A stretch of DNA of 64,000 bases from Niallia taxi. GTDB taxonomy: Bacteria; Bacillota; Bacilli; Bacillales; Cytobacillaceae. A program made the position numbers and the translations under genes. The notes beneath the pieces were generated by a model. The model did not search any database. It was not told the DNA's origin and was given only the letters and a program-made list of their open reading frames with translations. The stretch's first letter is position 1. Every line of letters begins with the position of its first letter. The stretch lies in the NCBI RefSeq assembly GCF_004005475.1, contig NZ_RZTZ01000002.1, positions 682,001 through 746,000 of the forward strand, in the 5' to 3' direction. Of this stretch, positions 8,882 to 17,001 are shown piece by piece.

Positions 8882-8936
8882 TTATGTTTAAGAAAACGCT
8901 TTACAATTGATTAGATTTTTAAAAGGGAAGTGTAAA

Positions 8937-9779
8937 ATGAAAAGAATTAAAATTGTTACTGACTCCACCGTAGATTTGGCAGATGAATTGATTGAAAAAT
9001 ATGAAATTGAAGTGATTCCTTTATCCATAACAATTAATGGGGAAACTTTTTTAGATAGAGTAGATATAGAACCAGCAGAATTTATTCAAAAAATGAAGGA
9101 AGCAGGCAATCTTCCGAAAACATCTCAACCACCAGTAGGCTTGTTTTTGGAAACCTACAATAAGCTTAGTGAACAGGGATATGAGATAATTTCTATTCAT
9201 ATGACTGGCGGAATGAGCGGAACAGTTGATTCTGCTCGCAGTGCTGCATCAATTACAGAGGCAGATGTTACTGTATTCGATTCTGAGTTTATTTCCAAAG
9301 CCTTATCCTTCCAGGTTATAGAAGCAGCAATATGTGCACAAAATGGCAAAAACAAAGACGAGATCATCGAAAAAATTCAGCATATTAGGAAGCATACGAA
9401 GCTATATGTTGTGGTGGATACACTTGAAAACCTGATAAAAGGTGGAAGAATAGGCAAAGGCAAAGCCTTTATCGGTTCACTCTTGAACATAAAGCCGATC
9501 GCCTCATTAGAAGAGGGAGTATACAACCCTGTCACAAAAGTGCGAAGCAGAGCGCAAGCTGTTAAGTATTTGGCAAATGCGTTTGCAGAGGATTGCTTAG
9601 GAAAAACCATCAAAAGAGTTGGTATTACACATGCAGACAGTCTCGACTATGCCAAAATGCTTCAGGAAGCAATTGAGAAGGTTTCCGGATTTAATAAAAT
9701 CGAAATAGATTTTACTACACCAGTTATAAGTACACACACAGGACCTGGAGCATTGGGATTCAGTTACTACGCTGAATAG
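8937..9779 (+). CDS. DegV-family fatty-acid-binding protein
   Basis: A 280-residue DegV-family protein; members bind a fatty acid between two domains and some (FakB) present it to fatty acid kinase FakA. The N-terminus KIVTDSTVDLADELIEKY, the SxPPVG-like loop TSQPPVG, the MTGGMSGT motif (about residue 93) and the C-terminal HTGPGALG are family hallmarks. ATG 8937 has AAAAGGGAAG 6 bases upstream and is preferred over TTG 8907, which has no site. It is a single-gene unit with its own SigA-type promoter. Which fatty acid it binds cannot be told from sequence. Confidence 0.92.
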   Translation: MKRIKIVTDSTVDLADELIEKYEIEVIPLSITINGETFLDRVDIEPAEFIQKMKEAGNLPKTSQPPVGLFLETYNKLSEQGYEIISIHMTGGMSGTVDSARSAASITEADVTVFDSEFISKALSFQVIEAAICAQNGKNKDEIIEKIQHIRKHTKLYVVVDTLENLIKGGRIGKGKAFIGSLLNIKPIASLEEGVYNPVTKVRSRAQAVKYLANAFAEDCLGKTIKRVGITHADSLDYAKMLQEAIEKVSGFNKIEIDFTTPVISTHTGPGALGFSYYAE

Positions 9780-10119
9780 ACTGAAAATTTTTAAGTTTTG
9801 CAGAAAAAGGAAATGCTGGCAATTACTTAAAGCTAAAGTCAAGCGCCAGTTAAGTGAAGTATTCATACTTTGAATTTTGATGTTTTAGCACCTCACAGGT
9901 GAAATTCTCCAGAAACGTTCATATAGATGGAGCTTTTCTCCGCAGAAGGCTTTCGGAAATTATCAAGTTAAAAAAATCGTCATCAAACGCAGAAAAAAAG
10001 TTTGTCGACAGACTGAGAGATTGATACTATATCAATCTCTTTTTTGTTGTTTCATAGGACTGTGACATGCTTTTAGAACATATATTGTAGTGGGGAAGCG
10101 ATAAAGGGGGAGTTATTAA
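9780..10119. other. 340-bp intergenic region with a terminator and possible RNA
   Basis: No credible gene is seen. From about 9830 the sequence contains small hairpins (for example CACCT-CAC-AGGTG near 9890) and ends at the strong terminator at 10016. This could be a long degV 3' UTR or a small RNA. It matches no riboswitch class I recognise. Confidence 0.3.
10016..10046 (+). terminator. Intrinsic terminator
   Basis: AGAGATTGATA / TATCAATCTCT, an 11-bp perfect stem with a 3-nt loop, is followed by a run of T. It ends transcription from the degV side before the DUF2639 gene. Confidence 0.85.
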
Positions 10120-10278
10120 ATGGCGTATTTTGGTTCGAAGGGCTGGTATGTTAGCCGTCTGAAAGAATTGGGAATAAGCAGACATCCACAAGAACAAAGG
10201 AAGCTTGAATTATACAAAACATATATTTTAAGGAATTTATATCAGGAGCAGCTCGAAAAAATAAAAGGCAATGTTTAG
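10120..10278 (+). CDS. DUF2639 (YflJ-like) small protein
   Basis: A 52-residue, basic, helical protein of unknown function. The start MAYFGSKGWYVSRLKELGI and the pattern KLELYKTYILRNLY resemble the small DUF2639/YflJ proteins common in Bacillus. AAAGGGGGAG sits 8 bases before ATG 10120, a strong site. It stands alone, preceded by a terminator and followed by ~120 bp to a histidine kinase gene. It has no membrane segment or cysteine. Confidence 0.75.
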   Translation: MAYFGSKGWYVSRLKELGISRHPQEQRKLELYKTYILRNLYQEQLEKIKGNV

Positions 10279-10406
10279 TGTTATAGACGTAGTTAAACGT
10301 CAACCCGCCTTGAAAAAAAGTTAGCGAAATAAGAGGGAATTAGTGTGAATCTGTCGAATTCTTTTAGTTATATTTCTAGAAAAGGAATAAAAAGGATTTG
10401 GTGGAT

Positions 10407-11981
10407 ATGATGATAAAAAAAATGAAGCAAATTCCTCTATTAAATAAAATTCAATTATTCTCTTTCTGTATGCCTTTATTTCTTTTAGCGTGTGCTGCTA
10501 TAGCCATATTTGCTATTTTTTCCTACGAATGGAAGGAAGACTTGACTTATCGTGCTGACAGTCTGTTAAAGACTGCAGGATATCAGCTAACGAATGCTGA
10601 AGAAAGCAGCACGATAAGTAATCAAGATAAGGAAATGCTTACATCCTTGCTAACAATACAGCAAGAAACGGTAACTAATACATATATTTGCTTATATGAT
10701 GAATCCTCTGCATGCCAGGAGTGGTCTGTAATTCATCAGGACGGCACATATTCAACTGTAAGCAGTACGGCTTTACAGAAAATATATTATCAAATTGGGA
10801 GAAAAGGCGTTTCAAACAACAGTGCTGATTTCCTTGGCTTTTATAAGGAAAACAGCAGCTATTTTTATACTGCCTTCATACCTTTAACTGATGAGGATGA
10901 CAATATTGTCGGTGGAATTGGTATGGATATAGCTGCAGATAATCTGTTCCATCATATTCACAAGCTACTTGCTGCTATCATTACTATATTTGTTGTGACT
11001 GCATTCCTTTTGTTTTTCTATACGAAAATAACAATAAGTAAATACCTCCTTCCATTAAAGGAGGTTATTTGGGGACTGCAGGAGATCAGCAGTGGCAATT
11101 TAGAGGTAGAGCTTACCAGCCATGGTGCTTCTGATATTAGAATGATAAGTGAGAGCCTTAACGAGATGGTTAGAAAACTCGCTATGCTTTTTACAAGACT
11201 GTCTAAAACCTCCAAAGAATTGGGTACTTTATCTCGTGATATCGAATTGAATTCTGTGGAAGAGGCACTGAATGAAATGGATAATATTATGAACTACACG
11301 AAAATCCATCGGGAGCTGCAGCGTGCAGAAAAAATGAATGCAATCGGTCAACTTGCAGCATCTGTTGCACATGAAATTAGAAATCCCATGACGGTTGTAA
11401 AAGGTTTTCTGCAAATATTCTTGGCAAAGGAGCATATAAGCGAAGAAGAGCGAATGTACATTAAGCTGATGATTGAAGAAATGAATCGGGCTGAGACAAT
11501 TATCAACGATTATTTATCCTTGGCTAAGCCTGGAATTGAGCAAACAGAAAAAATTGATGGTCAAGATATGATAATAAAGGTGATTGATCTTATGTACTCC
11601 TATGCCATGATGTCGAAAAGTATTACATTTGAACGGGATATCCAGCAAGTATTTTTACGTGCAAACAGGAGTGAACTAAAGCAGGTATTAATCAATATCG
11701 TTAAAAATGGGATTGAATCCATGCAGCAAGGCGGAGTATTAAGTGTTTATCTATACACAAAAGAAGGGTATGGAATATTTGAAATAACGGACACTGGTAT
11801 TGGGATGACAGAGGAAGAATTAAGCAGACTTGGCACCGCCTTTTATTCCTTAAAGGAAAAAGGCACAGGCATGGGATTAATGGTCAGCTACCAAATGATT
11901 GAACAGATGAAAGGCAAAATAGAAGTGGAAAGTAAAAAAGGCAAGGGAACAACATTTAAAGTATTTATCCCACTTTATTAA
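10407..11981 (+). CDS. Orphan sensor histidine kinase (sporulation-kinase type)
   Basis: Membrane sensor kinase of ~524 residues. Two transmembrane helices (about 20-40 and 185-210) flank an extracellular Cache/dCache-like sensor. A HAMP segment follows, then a HisKA domain with phospho-acceptor His322 in AHEIRNPMT, and a HATPase_c domain with the N box (VKNGIES), DTGIGMTEEEL and GTGMGLMVSYQM. The 'AIGQLAASVAHEIRNPMTVVKGFLQ'-type context is typical of Bacillus kinases feeding the Spo0F phosphorelay, but the target is inferred. No response regulator is adjacent. The start is uncertain: GTG 10401 and ATG 10407 share the AAAGGA site at 10392. It is monocistronic. Confidence 0.87.
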   Translation: MMIKKMKQIPLLNKIQLFSFCMPLFLLACAAIAIFAIFSYEWKEDLTYRADSLLKTAGYQLTNAEESSTISNQDKEMLTSLLTIQQETVTNTYICLYDESSACQEWSVIHQDGTYSTVSSTALQKIYYQIGRKGVSNNSADFLGFYKENSSYFYTAFIPLTDEDDNIVGGIGMDIAADNLFHHIHKLLAAIITIFVVTAFLLFFYTKITISKYLLPLKEVIWGLQEISSGNLEVELTSHGASDIRMISESLNEMVRKLAMLFTRLSKTSKELGTLSRDIELNSVEEALNEMDNIMNYTKIHRELQRAEKMNAIGQLAASVAHEIRNPMTVVKGFLQIFLAKEHISEEERMYIKLMIEEMNRAETIINDYLSLAKPGIEQTEKIDGQDMIIKVIDLMYSYAMMSKSITFERDIQQVFLRANRSELKQVLINIVKNGIESMQQGGVLSVYLYTKEGYGIFEITDTGIGMTEEELSRLGTAFYSLKEKGTGMGLMVSYQMIEQMKGKIEVESKKGKGTTFKVFIPLY

Positions 11982-12047
11982 ATAAGGAAAAAACTTTATC
12001 AGCACTATTACATGCTTATAACATTATTGCATTTGTTTAGATTGCTA

Positions 12048-12076
12048 TAAGGGCCTAATGAATAGGTCTTTTTTAA
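12048..12076 (+). terminator. Probable terminator after the histidine kinase
   Basis: An imperfect hairpin (AAGGGCCTA with TAGGTCTT, one bulge and one G-U) is followed by a T-run. Confidence 0.45.
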
Positions 12077-12165
12077 ATAAAACAAGGACGAGTAGAAAAG
12101 ATTCTCGTATAGTTTTCCTGAATCTGTAGAAGGATAAAAATGTAAAAAATATTCAACTGTCGATA

Positions 12166-12174
12166 TGTTATAAT
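12166..12174 (+). promoter_or_regulatory. Extended -10 promoter of ypmR-ypmS
   Basis: TGTTATAAT is found 33 bp before ypmR, in almost the same sequence context as the ilvA promoter. Confidence 0.5.
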
Positions 12175-12207
12175 GATTAAAAATGGAATAAAGGTAGGTG
12201 TATATAA

Positions 12208-13038
12208 ATGAGACCATTTACCTTAATAATTTCTATTATTACGCTTTTATTGCTTTCTTCTTGTGGCAACAATACCTCTTTTCAAAAAAACAATGGAAAA
12301 GAAACTGTTTTGGCCATGAAGCAGGAAGTCCCTGAGAGCTTTGTTTCGGAGGAATTAAATGTTGTCGCTGCAGGTGATTCCTTAACACAAGGGGTCGGTG
12401 ACAGTACTGGTACAGGAGGCTATGTCCCTTATTTACAGAAATTATTTCAACAAGAACAGGGAATAGGAACCGTAACCATTAACAATTATGGTGTTAAAGG
12501 CAACAGGACGGACCAGCTTTTGAAAAAAATTAAATCTGCCGAAGTGAAGCAGTCCATTAGTGATGCTGATATGGTTATATTAACAATCGGTGGAAATGAT
12601 ATAATGAAGGTTGTTAGGGACCATATCTCGAATTTGCAGCTTGATGATTTTACACCACAGATGAAAACCTTCGAAACAAATCTTTATAATGTTCTGAGAG
12701 AAATTCGCAAAGACAATCAACAGGCAGCGATTGTTCTTGTTGGGGTATATAATCCTTTCACAAAGTGGTTTGCAGATGTGGATGAGATGAATGATATTGT
12801 GACAGAATGGAATAGGACTGGGGAAAACATACTTACCCTTTATGACAATACGTATTTTGTCCCAATTGAACAAATCTTTTCCGATACTACGGAAAACTTA
12901 TTGTATACGGACTATTTTCACCCGAATGATAAGGGCTATAAGTTGATTGCTGATGAAATATACACGAAAGTTAAAGAAAATGCCATTGGGGAAATTTTGG
13001 CGACAAAGCGCATGAATAGAGAAGACAGAGGAGAATGA
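12208..13038 (+). CDS. ypmR: SGNH/GDSL-type esterase lipoprotein
   Basis: A 276-residue exported lipoprotein. Signal peptide with lipobox LLSSC puts the acylated cysteine at about residue 19. The SGNH hydrolase domain follows: block I AGDSLTQGVGD (nucleophile Ser), block III GGNDIM (Asn), and block V YFHPNDKGY (catalytic His with Asp two residues before the family position). It likely hydrolyses an ester on a cell-envelope molecule; the substrate is unknown. A AAAGGTAGGTG site precedes ATG 12208. It overlaps ypmS by 4 bp (ATGA), the same pair as in B. subtilis, so the two probably act together at the membrane outer face. Confidence 0.9.
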   Translation: MRPFTLIISIITLLLLSSCGNNTSFQKNNGKETVLAMKQEVPESFVSEELNVVAAGDSLTQGVGDSTGTGGYVPYLQKLFQQEQGIGTVTINNYGVKGNRTDQLLKKIKSAEVKQSISDADMVILTIGGNDIMKVVRDHISNLQLDDFTPQMKTFETNLYNVLREIRKDNQQAAIVLVGVYNPFTKWFADVDEMNDIVTEWNRTGENILTLYDNTYFVPIEQIFSDTTENLLYTDYFHPNDKGYKLIADEIYTKVKENAIGEILATKRMNREDRGE

Positions 13039-13625
13039 GTTTGTTTAAGAAAAAATGGAAAGCAGCATTTTTACTATTAGCAGGCATCAATATTGTTATA
13101 CTGCTTGCACTTGTCCTGCTGATATTTTTACCTGCTGACAGGTCAACTTCGGACAGTGCGGATGCAGGAAATGAGGAGGTTATCCCATTTCAGGTCACAA
13201 CGAATAAGGAAGACTTGACGTTGCTCATCAACAGCTACTTGGAGAAGGAAGGCTTAAATGGACCTGTCCATTATGAGGTTAACTTATCAGATGAAGTAGA
13301 GCTTTTCGGTTATTTACCGATCTTTAACAGTGATATTGAAATGAAACTGACATTTGAACCAATCCCGCTTGAAAATGGAGATATCACATTAAAGCAAAAA
13401 TCAATAAGTATTGGGCAGCTGTCCTTACCAGTGTCTTATGTTATGAAATTTATTGAAAATCAATATAAGCTGCCAACTTGGGTTAATATAAATCCAGACG
13501 ATGAGACAATTGATGTACATCTAACAAATATGAAAATTGGGGACGGCATGAGTGCGGAAGTAAAGGAATTTGATCTTGAAAATGATCGTATTCAGTTTAA
13601 TCTGCTCCTTCCTGTTACGGAATAA
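13035..13625 (+). CDS. ypmS: YpmS-family membrane-anchored protein (DUF2140)
   Basis: A 196-residue protein with one N-terminal transmembrane helix (about 10-32), then an extracellular beta-rich domain. It matches the YpmS/DUF2140 family in order of features: LTLLINSYLEKE, a hydrophobic strand with FGYLPIF, KSISIGQLSLPVSYVMKFI, and a terminal VHLTNMKIGDG segment. The start overlaps the ypmR stop, so the two are translationally coupled. The function is unknown. Transcription ends at the hairpin immediately downstream. Confidence 0.88.
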   Translation: MSLFKKKWKAAFLLLAGINIVILLALVLLIFLPADRSTSDSADAGNEEVIPFQVTTNKEDLTLLINSYLEKEGLNGPVHYEVNLSDEVELFGYLPIFNSDIEMKLTFEPIPLENGDITLKQKSISIGQLSLPVSYVMKFIENQYKLPTWVNINPDDETIDVHLTNMKIGDGMSAEVKEFDLENDRIQFNLLLPVTE

Positions 13626-13639
13626 ATGTAAATACTTAA

Positions 13640-13671
13640 AAAAAGGGCAGAATGAAATTTCTGCCTTTTTT
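13640..13671. terminator. Terminator shared by ypmS and the DUF4397 gene
   Basis: GGGCAGAA / TTCTGCCT stem with A-run before and T-run after lies between convergent genes. Confidence 0.75.
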
Positions 13672-14428
13672 ATATGGAAATCAGTAGTATTTCGGCACTT
13701 ACATCCGCTGAGGTACCCTCTAGAATAAGGGCTGAATAAGCTTTGTTTTCTTTTAATGGGAGCGGAGGAAAGCTTGCGAGTTTGCCGTTTGTTTCCGCAT
13801 CCTTTGCTTCTAAGTAGACAGTCATAGGGTAAAGCCCGAGATAGGAAGTGGCCGCCTTCAAATGTAAATTGGGGAAAACGACATCGCCCTTTTGAACGGC
13901 AATATTTAATGCAGACATTTTGGGATGGAGATGAATGATGCGCAGCTTTGTTTCAGATGGATGAACAAATGGGTCTTCTTGGAAGGTATAAAGCTTTAAG
14001 TAATTGTTTGCTGATTCTAAAAATGTAATGGTATGAAAAATATTGCTCTCAACAAGAATTTTTTGGCTGCAAAGGGAATCAACCATTGCGCCTGTTTCAT
14101 ATATATCAACCTGATAGCGGCCGACTGGCAATGTCATTTCATTTGTAACCGATTTAAAGGCAACCTCTTTAAACAGCTTTACTCCATTGATATAAATATC
14201 AACAACGGGCTTTTGTGCAGCAGTATGGATGAACCTTAGTTTTCCGTACTCTGTTTGCCTGTCTAAATCTGTAGTTATGGAGTTTTGCGGCAAAGCTTTT
14301 CTAAGAACCTCGAGATGCTTTTGATAATAATAGATATGGAGGTCTGGATTAGTATATTTATAATAATCACTTAGCATATTGTACATTCCGGCTTCCTGGA
14401 AGGAATAGCTGTCCCCTTGTTTTTGCAT
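13670..14428 (-). CDS. DUF4397 domain protein
   Basis: A 252-residue beta-rich protein without an obvious signal peptide. After a ~65-residue helical, Tyr-rich N-terminus it has two related segments beginning LRFIHTAAQKPVVDIYING and LRIIHLHPKMSALNIAV, typical of DUF4397 repeats (immunoglobulin-like or transthyretin-like strands). ATG 14428 follows AGGAG by 8 bases; GTG 14437 overlaps that site and is rejected. The function is unknown; DUF4397 proteins are often surface-associated, and some are spore-associated in Bacillus. Convergent with ypmS and divergent from the rsgA leader. Confidence 0.8.
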   Translation of the reverse strand: MQKQGDSYSFQEAGMYNMLSDYYKYTNPDLHIYYYQKHLEVLRKALPQNSITTDLDRQTEYGKLRFIHTAAQKPVVDIYINGVKLFKEVAFKSVTNEMTLPVGRYQVDIYETGAMVDSLCSQKILVESNIFHTITFLESANNYLKLYTFQEDPFVHPSETKLRIIHLHPKMSALNIAVQKGDVVFPNLHLKAATSYLGLYPMTVYLEAKDAETNGKLASFPPLPLKENKAYSALILEGTSADVSAEILLISI

Positions 14429-14523
14429 GGTTTTCACTCCTGTTTCCTAAAAGATGATAACAGTTTATGCATGCATTTAGATACAGTGCCTATTTAAAAA
14501 TAATCTTAAAAAGGTAAATTTTA

Positions 14524-14552
14524 TGTACAAATTAGAAAGGATGGAATATAAT
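14524..14552 (+). promoter_or_regulatory. SigA-type promoter of the rsgA leader
   Basis: TGTACA, a 17-bp spacer and TATAAT at 14547-14552 would start transcription near 14559, giving a ~195-nt leader before the rsgA-like gene. Confidence 0.55.
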
Positions 14553-14584
14553 AGATATTAACTACAACGGAAAGGGTGATGACG

Positions 14585-14656
14585 ATGAAAACAACAATCT
14601 GTGTAAATAAGGCAATTGTATTCATCGTACAGCCCACTGCATACTTGCTCCATTAG
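14585..14656 (+). CDS. Candidate 23-residue leader peptide upstream of rsgA
   Basis: ATG 14585 is preceded by AAAGGGTGATG and the frame ends at TAG 14654. The peptide begins MKTTICVNKAIVFIVQP and ends AYLLH. The hydrophobic run AIVFIV resembles stalling segments of macrolide-responsive leader peptides such as ErmC's IFVI, though this is only a resemblance. Codons 14-18 lie in the 5' arm of an 11-bp pairing that competes with the downstream terminator, so ribosome position on this frame should set the RNA fold. Confidence 0.55.
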   Translation: MKTTICVNKAIVFIVQPTAYLLH

Positions 14657-14726
14657 TATGTATCTTTTATCCTGCATATTTAATGCATGAGAAAACCATG
14701 GGCTGTACGTCGCTTATGGTTTTTTA
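14626..14726 (+). promoter_or_regulatory. Transcription attenuator (antiterminator/terminator) of rsgA
   Basis: Bases 14626-14636 (CGTACAGCCCA) are perfectly complementary to 14699-14709. A terminator hairpin AAAACCAT (14692-14699) / ATGGTTTT (14716-14723) with six T after it encloses the second arm in its loop. The long-range pairing and the terminator cannot coexist easily. Smaller hairpins lie between (GCATAC/GTATGT at 14639-14662 and TGCAT/ATGCA at 14673-14687). Translation of the leader frame would cover the first arm. Confidence 0.65.
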
Positions 14727-14753
14727 TTATGCTTAAAAACGGAGGATATACAA

Positions 14754-15812
14754 ATGGATTTGAATAAAATTGGGTTTAATGAAAATATAAACAATGCTTT
14801 AGCACAATTAAACAAGGCAGGTCTCATTGCAGGGCGGGTTGCTTTAGAACATAAGAGACTTTATCGAGTATATACGGAAATTGGAGAATTATTGTGTGAG
14901 GTTTCAGGAAAACTGTCCTTTGATGCTGTTGGCAGAGATGATTATCCTGCTGTAGGCGATTGGGTGGCTGTATTGCCTCGCGAAGGCGAAGGGAAAGGGA
15001 CCATCAATTCCGTTCTTCCACGGAAAAGTAAGTTTTCCAGGAAAGCAGCAGGAATGACAACAGAGGAGCAAATTGTCGCCGCAAATGTCGATACTATTTT
15101 TCTTGTCAATTCCCTAAATGAGGATTTGAATTTACGCAGAATAGAAAGATACTTGACGCTGACATGGGAAAGCGGAGCGAATCCAGTGATCCTGCTAACG
15201 AAATCGGAGCTTGCTGACAAGGTGGCAGACAAAATTGCCAGTGTGGAATCCATTGCATTTGGTGTTCCAGTAATCGCCATAAGTGTTCATGAAAAACAGG
15301 GACTTGACTCCTTAAATGATTATTTGCTTCCGCAAAAAACAATTGCATTATTAGGCTCCTCAGGTGTTGGAAAGTCAACGTTGACTAATTATTTACTTGG
15401 TTATGAAAAGCAGTTAGTACAAAACATTAGAGAGGACGATGATAAGGGGCGCCATACAACGACATATCGAGAAATGGTTGTGCTGCCTAATGGCTGTGTT
15501 CTGATTGATACACCAGGAATGAGAGAGCTTCAGCTTTGGAACAGTAATTCAGGCATATCAGAAAGCTTTACAGATGTCGAGCAGCTTGCAACAGAATGCC
15601 GATTCAGAGACTGCAGCCATCTAGGTGAAGCAGGTTGTGCTGTTAAGCAGGCGGTAGAGGACGGAAGATTGGAAGAGGCACGTCTCAACAGCTATTTCAA
15701 GATGAACAGAGAGCTCGCCTATTTGGAAAGAAGGCAAAGCAAAAAAGCACAGGCAGATGAAAAGAAGAAGTGGAAAAGTATTCACAAAGCGATAAAAGCA
15801 AAGCATAAATAA
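14754..15812 (+). CDS. RsgA-type ribosome-associated GTPase (paralogue)
   Basis: A 352-residue circularly permuted GTPase that acts on the small ribosomal subunit. Order: N-terminal OB fold (~25-100), the permuted GTPase domain with G4 TKSE (149-152), P-loop GSSGVGKS (201-208) and G3 DTPG (252-255), then a zinc finger with Cys282, Cys287, His289 and Cys295. The Lys/Ala-rich basic tail is typical. It is longer than the housekeeping RsgA/YloQ (~295 residues), normally encoded with prpC-prkC elsewhere, so this is likely a second copy. GGAGG lies 9 bases before ATG 14754. A leader-peptide attenuator upstream suggests induction when ribosomes are disturbed (inference). Confidence 0.9.
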   Translation: MDLNKIGFNENINNALAQLNKAGLIAGRVALEHKRLYRVYTEIGELLCEVSGKLSFDAVGRDDYPAVGDWVAVLPREGEGKGTINSVLPRKSKFSRKAAGMTTEEQIVAANVDTIFLVNSLNEDLNLRRIERYLTLTWESGANPVILLTKSELADKVADKIASVESIAFGVPVIAISVHEKQGLDSLNDYLLPQKTIALLGSSGVGKSTLTNYLLGYEKQLVQNIREDDDKGRHTTTYREMVVLPNGCVLIDTPGMRELQLWNSNSGISESFTDVEQLATECRFRDCSHLGEAGCAVKQAVEDGRLEEARLNSYFKMNRELAYLERRQSKKAQADEKKKWKSIHKAIKAKHK

Positions 15813-15820
15813 GCAGAGTA

Positions 15821-15857
15821 AGGGAGTGCAATCTATGCACTCCCTTTATATTTTTTT
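15821..15857 (+). terminator. Terminator after the rsgA-like gene
   Basis: AGGGAGTGCA / TGCACTCCCT, a 10-bp perfect stem with a 5-nt loop, is followed by a T-rich tail. Confidence 0.88.
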
Positions 15858-15991
15858 GAATGCTAACATTTTTGAGCCGTCTTTTTGCATATTTTAGCGA
15901 ATTTGTTTAAGCTAAATAAAAGATGTGTTACTACACCCCCATTGGGGAATATAAAAAGATATGAAATATGAAAGGAATAGAGGTGCATCGT

Positions 15992-16531
15992 ATGGAAAAA
16001 CAATACGAAAAAGCAACATTTGCCGGGGGCTGTTTCTGGTGTATGGTTAAGCCTTTTGATCAACAGCCTGGAATTATTTCAGTCGTTTCAGGCTATACAG
16101 GTGGACATAAGGAGAATCCTACTTATAAGGAGGTCTGTTCTGAGACAACAGGTCATTATGAGGCAGTCCAGATTACGTACGATCCTTCCCTGTTTCCTTA
16201 CGAAAAGCTCCTTGAACTCTATTGGCAGCAAATCGATCCGACAGATCCAGGCGGCCAGTTTTTTGACAGAGGCTTGTCTTATCAAACTGCGATATTCTAT
16301 CATAATGAAGAACAGAAAAAATTAGCAGAGGAATCAAAAAAAGCTTTAGGAGAAAGCGGCAAATTCAATAAGCCGATTGCGACAAAGATTATTCCAGCAA
16401 CTGCTTTTTATGATGCGGAAGAATATCATCAAGATTATTATAAGAAAAATTCCCTGCATTATAATGCCTATCATGTAGGGTCAGGCAGAGCCGCGTTTAT
16501 TAAGAATAACTGGGGGGATAAGCATGAATAA
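15992..16531 (+). CDS. msrA: Peptide-methionine (S)-S-oxide reductase
   Basis: A 179-residue cytosolic enzyme that reduces methionine-S-sulfoxide in proteins. The active site GCFWC is at residues 13-17 with the nucleophile Cys14; the conserved [20 protein letters not shown] and [17 protein letters not shown] segments follow. ATG 15992 has AGAGGTG at a good distance; ATG 15968 is a less likely alternative. It overlaps msrB by 8 bp, forming an oxidative-repair operon that treats both sulfoxide diastereomers. Confidence 0.96.
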   Translation: MEKQYEKATFAGGCFWCMVKPFDQQPGIISVVSGYTGGHKENPTYKEVCSETTGHYEAVQITYDPSLFPYEKLLELYWQQIDPTDPGGQFFDRGLSYQTAIFYHNEEQKKLAEESKKALGESGKFNKPIATKIIPATAFYDAEEYHQDYYKKNSLHYNAYHVGSGRAAFIKNNWGDKHE

Positions 16532-16955
16532 AAATGAATTGAAAGAAAAACTAACACCAATTCAATATGAAGTTACACAAAACAACGGAACAGAACCGCC
16601 GTTTCATAATGAGTATTGGAACGAATTTGCGGACGGCATTTATGTAGATGTCATTTCAGGTAAACCATTGTTCAGCTCAAACGACAAATATGATGCAGGC
16701 TGCGGTTGGCCTAGCTTCACAAAACCAATCTCAGAAGAGGATCTTGTAGAAAATACAGATACAAGCCATTTCATGGTGAGAACAGAGGTAAGAACAAAGG
16801 AAACCGATTCCCATCTTGGCCACGTCTTCAACGATGGACCACATCCAACAGGATTACGATATTGCATGAATTCTGCATCACTTCGTTTCGTTAGAAAAGA
16901 AGACCTAGAAGCAGAAGGCTATGGCAAGTATAAAGTTTTGTTTGATGAAGATTGA
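16524..16955 (+). CDS. msrB: Peptide-methionine (R)-S-oxide reductase
   Basis: A 143-residue enzyme that reduces methionine-R-sulfoxide. The catalytic Cys lies in [28 protein letters not shown] and the NEYW segment are the usual substrate-binding parts. The zinc-binding CxxC pairs of the E. coli-type enzyme are absent, as in B. subtilis MsrB. The start lies within the end of msrA, with GGGGGGA upstream, so the two are translationally coupled. A strong terminator follows. Confidence 0.96.
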   Translation: MNKNELKEKLTPIQYEVTQNNGTEPPFHNEYWNEFADGIYVDVISGKPLFSSNDKYDAGCGWPSFTKPISEEDLVENTDTSHFMVRTEVRTKETDSHLGHVFNDGPHPTGLRYCMNSASLRFVRKEDLEAEGYGKYKVLFDED

Positions 16956-16964
16956 TGATAAGAC

Positions 16965-17001
16965 AAAAGGCAATCCTTCTATCTAGGATTGCCTTTTTTT
17001 A
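16965..17001. terminator. Bidirectional terminator after msrB
   Basis: AAAAGGCAATCCT / AGGATTGCCTTTT, 13 bp perfect, with T-runs on both strands. It lies between the convergent msrB and SGNH genes. Confidence 0.92.
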
